A stretch of DNA of 35,889 nucleotides from Streptomonospora alba (lineage in GTDB: Bacteria > Actinomycetota > Actinomycetes > Streptosporangiales > Streptosporangiaceae): NCBI RefSeq assembly GCF_000826685.1, contig NZ_JROO01000035.1:1-35889 (forward strand), written 5' to 3'. The notes under the pieces were generated by a model. That model saw only the letters and a list, made by a program, of their open reading frames with translations. It was not told the origin of the DNA and searched no databases. Positions 30,826-35,889 of the stretch are shown in pieces (the first letter of the stretch is position 1; every line of letters starts with the position of its first letter). Both the position numbers and the translations under genes were made by a program.

Positions 30826-32712
30826 TCAGCCGTTGAGGCTGTCGGAGGACTGGGCCGAGAGCGTCACCTCGGTCTCGTTCTCCTCGCCGTCGCGGACGTA
30901 GCCGATCGTGATCGTGTCCCCGGGCTGGTGGGAGCGGATCGCTGCGATGAGGGCGTTGGGCTCCTCGACTTCCTCGCCGTTGACGTGGGTGATCCGGTCT
31001 CCGCGCTCCAGGCCCGCCTGAGCGGCGGCGCCTCCGTCGGTGGTCTCGACGATCCTGGAGCCTTCCTCGTTGCTCTGGGTGATCGTGGCCTCGATGGCCG
31101 CGTAGTCGGCCTCACCGTTCTCGATGAGCTGCTGGGCGATGGGCTTGGCCTGGTTGATCGGGATGGAGAACCCGAGCCCGATCGAGCCCGCCTGGCCCAT
31201 GGCGCTCGTCGAGGCGATCGCGGTGTTGATGCCGACCACCTCGCCGCTCATGTTCATCAGCGGTCCGCCCGAGTTGCCCGGGTTGATGGGCGCGTCGGTC
31301 TGGATGGCGTTGATGACCGTAGAGGTCTGCAGCTGCTCCTGTTCCTGTTCTTCCTGCGGCTGCTCCTCCTCGGGGATCCCGAAGGGGTTGTCCGGCTGCT
31401 GCTCCGGTTGCTCCTGCTGCCCGCTCGCGCCGGTGTTGACGGGTCGGTCCAGGGCGCTGACCACGCCGCTGGTGACGGTGCCCTGCAACCCCAGCGGCGA
31501 CCCGATCGCGACGACGTCGGCGCCCACCTGGACCTTGTCGGAGTCGCCGAGCTTCGCGGTGGTGAGCCCGCTCTTGTCCCGGGCCTCGATGACCGCGAGG
31601 TCGGAGACGGGGTCCGAGCCGAGGACCTGCGCCCGGGCCTCGCTGCCGTCCTTGAAGGCGACGTTGACCGTGTCGCCCTCGGCCGCGGCGACGACGTGGG
31701 CGTTGGTGAGGATCTTGCCGTCGGAACTGAGGATCACGCCGCTGCCGGCGCCCTGGCCGGCCTCGATCGAGACCACGCTGGGCAGCGCCTTGTCGGCCAC
31801 GGCGCTGACGTCCCCGCTGGATACCGATCCCTCGGAGCCGTCGTTCAGCGCCGAGGTGCCGCCGCCGTCGACGAGGTAGGCGGTGAGCGCGGCCGCGGCC
31901 GGGCCCACGATCAAGCTGGTGACCAGCGCCGTCACGGCGGCGATGAGCACCACCGCATTGCGCCGGAAGAACGAGGGCTTGCCCGGTTGATCGCCGTGCG
32001 GACCGCCGGGGTGGCCCTCGCCGTAGGGGGGCGGAGGGTAACCGCCGCTGCCGGGGTGGCCGGAGTGGGAACCCGATTCCGGTCCGGGGCCGTAGGGGCC
32101 GCCGGGGTGGCTCGCGGCGCCCGCACCCGCACCGGCGCCGGACCAGGCCGCGGCCTCGGAACCGCCGGGGTGGTGCGGCGGCGCGTAAGGGCTTCCCTGC
32201 CCGGGGCCGCCCGGCCCGCCGGGCGCGCCTCCGTAGGCGCCCGGCGGGTATTGGGCGTGCGGGGCCGTCCGGCCCGCGTCCTGGGGAGTGCTCCACTGCG
32301 GCTGTTCCCGGGCGGCTTGGGACGGATCGCCGTAGGGGGCGTGCTGGGGAGGTTCCTGCTGACCGCCGGTCCGATTATCGTGGGGCGCCGCCTGCTCGCC
32401 GGCCGCGTCCGACGCGCCGGCGCGCGGCGGGCGGTTGGCTACCGCGGACCGCCACGGGCCGGTGGACTCGGGGCCGCGGCCTGCCGGAGCGTCCCCCGTG
32501 GCGGCGCCGGACTCCTCGGCTTCCCGGGACGGCTCGGTGCCGCCGCCGGTTCCGGCCTCGGGCTGCGGCGCACTGGCGGCGGACTCGGCCGAGGACGCGG
32601 GGTCGGCGCCGGACCCGACCGTGTCCGCGGACGCGTCGGCCGGCTCCGCCGGACGGTCACGGCCGTCCCGGTCCCCGGTAGGGAAGCCCTGGTTGGGGTC
32701 GCTGGCACTCAT
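30826..32712 (-). CDS. HtrA/DegP-like membrane serine protease with PDZ domain
   Basis: A 628-aa protein. An unusually long Pro/Gly/Ala-rich cytoplasmic N-terminus (1-245) is followed by one membrane helix (about 252-280) and an extracellular trypsin-like protease. The catalytic triad is intact: His339 (TNAHVV), Asp371 (SDLAV) and Ser481 (GNSGGPL). A Gln/Glu-rich insertion (about 430-462) sits before the active serine. One C-terminal PDZ domain (about 530-620, GLERGDRITHVNGEEV) follows. HtrA proteins degrade or refold damaged exported proteins under envelope stress. The ATG at 32712 has GGAGGAG four bases upstream. It is transcribed towards the DMT-like gene and ends at the shared hairpin. 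It might answer to one of the two envelope-type two-component systems here, but this is unproven. Confidence 0.93.
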   Translation of the reverse strand: MSASDPNQGFPTGDRDGRDRPAEPADASADTVGSGADPASSAESAASAPQPEAGTGGGTEPSREAEESGAATGDAPAGRGPESTGPWRSAVANRPPRAGASDAAGEQAAPHDNRTGGQQEPPQHAPYGDPSQAAREQPQWSTPQDAGRTAPHAQYPPGAYGGAPGGPGGPGQGSPYAPPHHPGGSEAAAWSGAGAGAGAASHPGGPYGPGPESGSHSGHPGSGGYPPPPYGEGHPGGPHGDQPGKPSFFRRNAVVLIAAVTALVTSLIVGPAAAALTAYLVDGGGTSALNDGSEGSVSSGDVSAVADKALPSVVSIEAGQGAGSGVILSSDGKILTNAHVVAAAEGDTVNVAFKDGSEARAQVLGSDPVSDLAVIEARDKSGLTTAKLGDSDKVQVGADVVAIGSPLGLQGTVTSGVVSALDRPVNTGASGQQEQPEQQPDNPFGIPEEEQPQEEQEQEQLQTSTVINAIQTDAPINPGNSGGPLMNMSGEVVGINTAIASTSAMGQAGSIGLGFSIPINQAKPIAQQLIENGEADYAAIEATITQSNEEGSRIVETTDGGAAAQAGLERGDRITHVNGEEVEEPNALIAAIRSHQPGDTITIGYVRDGEENETEVTLSAQSSDSLNG

Positions 32713-33034
32713 TCGCTCCTCCGGATACTCGACCTGTTACCGACAACGATCGGAGGCTGAGGTTAGAAGGCGGTGAGACGGCGCCTAGCCCGCGTTTCGA
32801 GTTCCGGTTCGCGTCTCCGCCCGGGCCCACGGCTACGGTCGCGTCGCAGGGTTCCGCTACCCGTTCGCCGCCGTGAGGCGACATCGGCGCGTCGTGCACT
32901 GCATAGGCCGAAATATGCCCCACGATGGAACGTGGCAGTGCCCTCGCCGGAATCTCGCCGCCGGTCCCTTCCACTGTGCCTCTGATCAGCCGCGTGGCCG
33001 CCCACTGACCCTGGGTTCCTCGGCCACGCGGTTT
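32713..33034. other. Intergenic region between protease and sulfurtransferase genes
   Basis: 322 bases hold the promoter region of the HtrA-like gene (right to left) and the 3' flank of the sulfurtransferase gene. No protein gene is supported. The foldable element at 32896-33031 occupies the right half. Confidence 0.5.
32896..33031 (+). ncRNA. Candidate structured RNA with terminator
   Basis: Bases 32896-32941 can fold into a compact three-way junction: outer helix GCACTG/CAGTGC, then CATA/TATG (loop GGCCGAAA), then CCACG/CGTGG (loop ATGGAA), with only two unpaired bases between helices. Downstream, CCGCGTGGCCG (32990-33000) pairs perfectly with 33021-33031 and is followed by TTTT on the plus strand, which looks like an intrinsic terminator. 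The stretch is less GC-rich than its surroundings. It could be a small RNA on the plus strand. Alternatively, on the minus strand it would be the 3' end of the sulfurtransferase mRNA or part of the protease leader. No promoter was identified, and the fold was found by eye. Confidence 0.38.
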
Positions 33035-33901
33035 TCACGCGGGCCCCTCGCCCTCCCCCGTCTCCGCCGGCAGTCCGCTGTCGGCTCCCCACGCGCTCCA
33101 CGACCCGGGGTACAGGCGGGCGCCGGTGTATCCGGCGTGTTCGAGAGCGAGCAGGTCGTGGCAGGCGGTGACGCCCGAGCCGCAGTAAGCGGTGATGGTC
33201 TCGGCGGAGTCGGCTCCCAGCGCGCGGAAGCGCTCGCGCAGCCGCTCGGGCGGGGCCATGCGCCCGTCCTCGGTCAGGTTGCCCGGCCAGGCGGCGCTTT
33301 GCGCGCCGGGGATGTGGCCCGGGCGCGGGTCGACCGGTGCGGGCTCCGCTCCGGTGTAGCGCTCGCGGGCGCGGGCGTCGAGCAGCAGCCGGCGCGGATC
33401 GCCGGTGTCCGCGCTCACGCCGACGGTGTCGGCGACACGGTCGGCGGGCCAGGCGGCAGGAGTGCGCCGGCGGTGCACCGGTCGGTCCTCGCCGGTCTCC
33501 AGCGGGCCGGGCCAGGCGCCGATCCCGCCGTCGAGCAGCGCGGCGGGCGAGCCCAGGACGCGCAGCATCCACACCAGCCGCGCCGCGGTGGAGCCGCCGC
33601 TGTCGTCGTAGGCGACCACCGGTGTGCCGTCGCCGATGCCCAGGGCGGCCATGGATTCGGCGAAGTCCCGCGGGTCGGGCAGCGGGTGGCGGCCGCCGGT
33701 TCCCGTGGCGGGCCCGGCCAGGTCGGTGTCGACGTCCACGAAGACGGCACCGGGCGGGTGCCCTTCCCGGAAGGCGGCGCGGCCGGACCTTCCGTCGAGA
33801 TACCAGCGGACGTCGGCGAGCAGCACCTCGTCCCGGTGCGCCGCCGCCCATTGCGGCGAAACGACGACCGGCGGATCGGACGGGTTCGGTTCTGATGCCA
33901 T
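33035..33901 (-). CDS. sseA: Two-domain sulfurtransferase (rhodanese family)
   Basis: A 288-aa tandem rhodanese. The first domain (about 10-135) is inactive, with Asp100 where the cysteine would lie (AYDDSGGSTAAR). The second (about 150-280) has the active loop CGSGVTA (240-246), with Cys240 taking up the sulfur. CGSGVTA resembles mercaptopyruvate-type sulfurtransferases more than the CRxGxT loop of thiosulfate enzymes, so 3-mercaptopyruvate is a plausible donor, but assays would be needed. Length fits the family. The ATG at 33901 is the first start preceding the domain. The gene is upstream of the HtrA-like gene on the same strand but separated by 322 bases and a hairpin. Confidence 0.92.
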   Translation of the reverse strand: MASEPNPSDPPVVVSPQWAAAHRDEVLLADVRWYLDGRSGRAAFREGHPPGAVFVDVDTDLAGPATGTGGRHPLPDPRDFAESMAALGIGDGTPVVAYDDSGGSTAARLVWMLRVLGSPAALLDGGIGAWPGPLETGEDRPVHRRRTPAAWPADRVADTVGVSADTGDPRRLLLDARARERYTGAEPAPVDPRPGHIPGAQSAAWPGNLTEDGRMAPPERLRERFRALGADSAETITAYCGSGVTACHDLLALEHAGYTGARLYPGSWSAWGADSGLPAETGEGEGPA

Positions 33902-33930
33902 GGATGCAAGCTACCCGGGCGCAGCGGGGA

Positions 33931-34347
33931 TCAGACGGGGTCGGCCGACGCGCGGGAGCGGGTGACACGGCGCACCCACCACAGTCCCAGCACCGGCAGC
34001 ACCAGCGGGATGAAGAGGTAGCCGCTGCCGAAGCGCGACCACACCGTGTCGTCGGGGAATGCCGACGGATACAGCAGGCTGACCGCACCGACCACCACGA
34101 CGCCGAGCAACTCGATCGTGCACGAGACCGCTGCCACGCGCATCGGGGTGCGGCCGCCGCCGATCAGGCCGATCGTGGCGACGATGTAGACGGCCGCGGC
34201 CACCGCCGAGAGCACATAGGCCAGCGGGGCCTCCTCGAAGCGGGTGAGGATCTGCACGGCGGCACGGGAGGCCGCGCCGACGGCGAAGATCGCATAGACG
34301 GCGACGAGGACGCGGCCGGGACCGCTGCGGCCCGCGGAGTCAGACAA
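33931..34347 (-). CDS. Four-helix membrane protein, downstream partner
   Basis: A 138-aa protein with four predicted membrane helices (about 13-33, 42-64, 70-92 and 108-125) and a basic C-terminal end (WVRRVTRSR). No motif is recognised. The start is TTG 34347, overlapping the end of the upstream membrane-protein gene by eight bases, so the pair is probably translationally coupled and may form a complex. Similar short four-helix proteins are common hypothetical proteins in actinomycetes. Confidence 0.72.
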   Translation of the reverse strand: MSDSAGRSGPGRVLVAVYAIFAVGAASRAAVQILTRFEEAPLAYVLSAVAAAVYIVATIGLIGGGRTPMRVAAVSCTIELLGVVVVGAVSLLYPSAFPDDTVWSRFGSGYLFIPLVLPVLGLWWVRRVTRSRASADPV

Positions 34348-34705
34348 CGGCGGGGTCCCAGATCTGTTCGAGGCGGACCATCATCACGGGCAGGATCAGG
34401 CAGGCGAAGGCGATCACGGCGGGGCCCCAGCGGCTGCGCTCGATGAATCCCCACACCGCGCAGGCGGGCGGGATGAGCACCACGGTCGCCAGGTAACTGA
34501 TGAAGATCAGCGTCTCGGCGGGGCCCTCCCCTCGGGCCATCGGCACCCCCGACACCACCGCCTGGGCGATCACCAGCAGCCACAGCACACCCGCGGCCAC
34601 CAGGTGGGGTACGACCATGGGCTGGTCCCGGAACGTCGAGACCAGGCACCACCCGGCCAGGATCAGCGACGCGGCCTGGATGGTGGTGGTCAGCGCTTCG
34701 ACCAC
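34340..34705 (-). CDS. Four-helix membrane protein, upstream partner
   Basis: A 121-aa protein with four membrane helices (about 4-22, 32-52, 64-82 and 93-111). GTG 34705 is chosen because GGAGG lies five bases upstream; longer in-frame starts lack this. No catalytic or transport motif is seen. Its stop overlaps the next gene's TTG start by eight bases. The matching size and topology of the two proteins suggest a heteromeric pair. Function unknown. Confidence 0.72.
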   Translation of the reverse strand: MVEALTTTIQAASLILAGWCLVSTFRDQPMVVPHLVAAGVLWLLVIAQAVVSGVPMARGEGPAETLIFISYLATVVLIPPACAVWGFIERSRWGPAVIAFACLILPVMMVRLEQIWDPAVV

Positions 34706-34933
34706 GATTGCCTCCACCCGGATTGCAGCGGTGCGCCCCGGCGCCTGCCGCGCGCCGATGCGCACCGGGGGCGATGTCTACGACAGACTGTAGTACCGAC
34801 TGCCGCGCGCCGGTAATCGGGATCCGCCCGGGGAGGCTCCCGCGGATCCGCGCCTCCGGGTGAGTGGAATCGAAAGGGCACCGGGGCAGCTGAAGGACTG
34901 TGGAGGCGCGCACACCTGAGATAGGGAGCTGAA

Positions 34934-35773
34934 GTGAAGTACGGCGTTCTCATGTTTCCGACCCACGACGCCATCGATCCGGCGACCCTCGCCAGCGAGG
35001 TCGAGGACCGCGGCTTCGAGGCGCTTGTGCTGCCCGAGCACAGCCACATCCCGGTCAGCCGCAAGTCCCCCTACCCCGGCGGTGGAGAACTGCCGCGGAT
35101 GTATGTGCACACCTTCGACCCGTTCGTGGCCCTGACCGCGGCGGCCTCGGCCACCTCGACCCTGCGGATCGGCACCGGCGTGTGCCTGGTGGCCCAGCGC
35201 GACCCGATCCACACCGCCAAGGAGGTCGCCAGCCTGGACTTCCTCTCCGGCGGCCGGTTCCTGTTCGGCGTCGGGGCGGGCTGGAACCGCGAGGAGATGG
35301 CCGACCACGGCACCGACGCGCGCACGCGGATGCGGCGCATGGCCGAGAACGTCAAGGCCATGAAGCGGCTGTGGACCGAGGACGAGGCGGAGTTCCACGG
35401 CGACTTCGTCGACTTCGAGAAGAGCTGGGCCTGGCCCAAGCCCGCTCAGAAGCCGCACCCGCCGGTGATCGTCGGCGGCAACGGGCCCACCGTGGAGGAG
35501 CGGGTCGTCGACTTCGGCGACGAATGGATGCCCCAGGGCATCACGCTCGACAACGTCGGCGAGTTCGGCGAGCGCGTGACGCGCCTGCAGCAGTTGGCGG
35601 CCGACGCCGGGCGCGGCACCATTCCGGTGTCGCTGTACTACGCGGTTCCCGACGAGAAGACCATCGACGCTTACGCCGAGGCGGGCGTGGGCCGGGTCTT
35701 CTTCGGCGTCGACTCCGCCGGGCGCGACACGGTGCTGCCGCAGCTGGACCGGCTGGCCGAGCTCATCCGCTGA
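34934..35773 (+). CDS. LLM-class (probably F420-dependent) oxidoreductase
   Basis: A 279-aa TIM-barrel flavin/F420-type monooxygenase-like protein. MKYGVLMFPT starts the barrel. LPEHSHIP, the TLRIGTGVCLVAQRDPI strand and SGGRFLFGVGAGWNREEM are characteristic of the luciferase-like family, and the C-terminal PPVIVGG is also typical. Actinomycete members of this subgroup mostly use F420; the flavin alternative remains possible. The substrate is unknown. GTG 34934 follows GGGAG with good spacing. It is divergent from the membrane-protein pair across 228 bases and is a single gene as far as visible. Confidence 0.9.
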   Translation: MKYGVLMFPTHDAIDPATLASEVEDRGFEALVLPEHSHIPVSRKSPYPGGGELPRMYVHTFDPFVALTAAASATSTLRIGTGVCLVAQRDPIHTAKEVASLDFLSGGRFLFGVGAGWNREEMADHGTDARTRMRRMAENVKAMKRLWTEDEAEFHGDFVDFEKSWAWPKPAQKPHPPVIVGGNGPTVEERVVDFGDEWMPQGITLDNVGEFGERVTRLQQLAADAGRGTIPVSLYYAVPDEKTIDAYAEAGVGRVFFGVDSAGRDTVLPQLDRLAELIR

Positions 35774-35824
35774 GGCGCTGCCGCCCCGGCCGCAAGGACA
35801 GGGCGCAGCCGAGTCGTCGGTGCC

Positions 35825-35852
35825 GCGGGTCCGTCCCCGAAGGCGGGCCCGC
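35825..35852 (+). terminator. Possible terminator after the LLM-class gene
   Basis: GCGGGTCCG pairs with CGGGCCCGC (9 bp, one G-U), with a ten-base loop, 51 bases after the stop. There is no T-run. It is a modest candidate near the window end. Confidence 0.42.
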
Positions 35853-35889
35853 GTCCGAACCGCCCGGGCTTCGGGCCGGTGCGCGGGCG

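Noticed and set aside
32758-32766. Half iron-box-like GAGGTTAG near the protease promoter
   Set aside because: Only one half-site is present; the other half does not resemble the DtxR/IdeR consensus.

Overview
The window is chromosomal DNA from a very GC-rich Gram-positive bacterium, almost certainly an actinomycete. The evidence is frequent GTG/TTG starts, many four-base start/stop overlaps, PspC-domain signalling proteins, an F420-type luciferase-like oxidoreductase and a DtxR/IdeR-type iron box. Gene content and style resemble Nocardiopsis/Streptomonospora-like organisms, but that placement is inference. I found no phage genes, transposases, CRISPR arrays, tRNAs or rRNAs. The set mixes housekeeping, signalling and metabolic genes.

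Layout. 429-4659: a PcrA/UvrD helicase (minus), a divergent Pr6Pr-type membrane protein and a nucleoside hydrolase. 4701-8825: an envelope-stress module in which a LuxR-type regulator and a PspC-domain histidine kinase (minus) face a PspC/LiaF-like membrane protein plus a small membrane partner (plus). 9019-13887: a molybdenum hydroxylase operon in the order S-L-M, with a tail-anchored CoxG downstream. The large subunit carries AYRGAGR, the form II signature, not the Cu/Mo CO-dehydrogenase loop. 14346-17680: a secreted I36-type peptidase inhibitor, a 788-base stretch without a convincing gene, and a membrane-bound protein kinase homologue that has lost its catalytic residues. 17763-20894: a ferric-siderophore ABC importer (ATPase and two permeases, no binding protein) behind an iron box. 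21134-24647: a DMSO/biotin-sulfoxide-reductase-family molybdoenzyme divergent from a CitE-like lyase. 24822-29063: a MarR-GNAT fusion with an operator-like palindrome, two small membrane proteins, and an OmpR/HisKA two-component pair. 29600-32712: a DMT/NIPA-like transporter convergent with an HtrA-like membrane protease across a strong shared hairpin. 33035-35773: a two-domain sulfurtransferase, two overlapping membrane-protein genes and an LLM-class oxidoreductase.

The most unusual points are: (1) the form II hydroxylase operon with a CoxG that has a long linker and a C-terminal membrane anchor, preceded by two mini-ORFs chained through ATGA overlaps; (2) the receptor-like pseudokinase; (3) the LiaFSR-like module with PspC domains on both sensor and inhibitor and a 13-codon mini-ORF coupled through TTGA; (4) a compact foldable element at 32896-33031 that could be a small RNA or a leader; and (5) two operator-like palindromes that stand out as AT-rich in GC-rich DNA. 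All functional statements rest on motif reading, and no database search was run.
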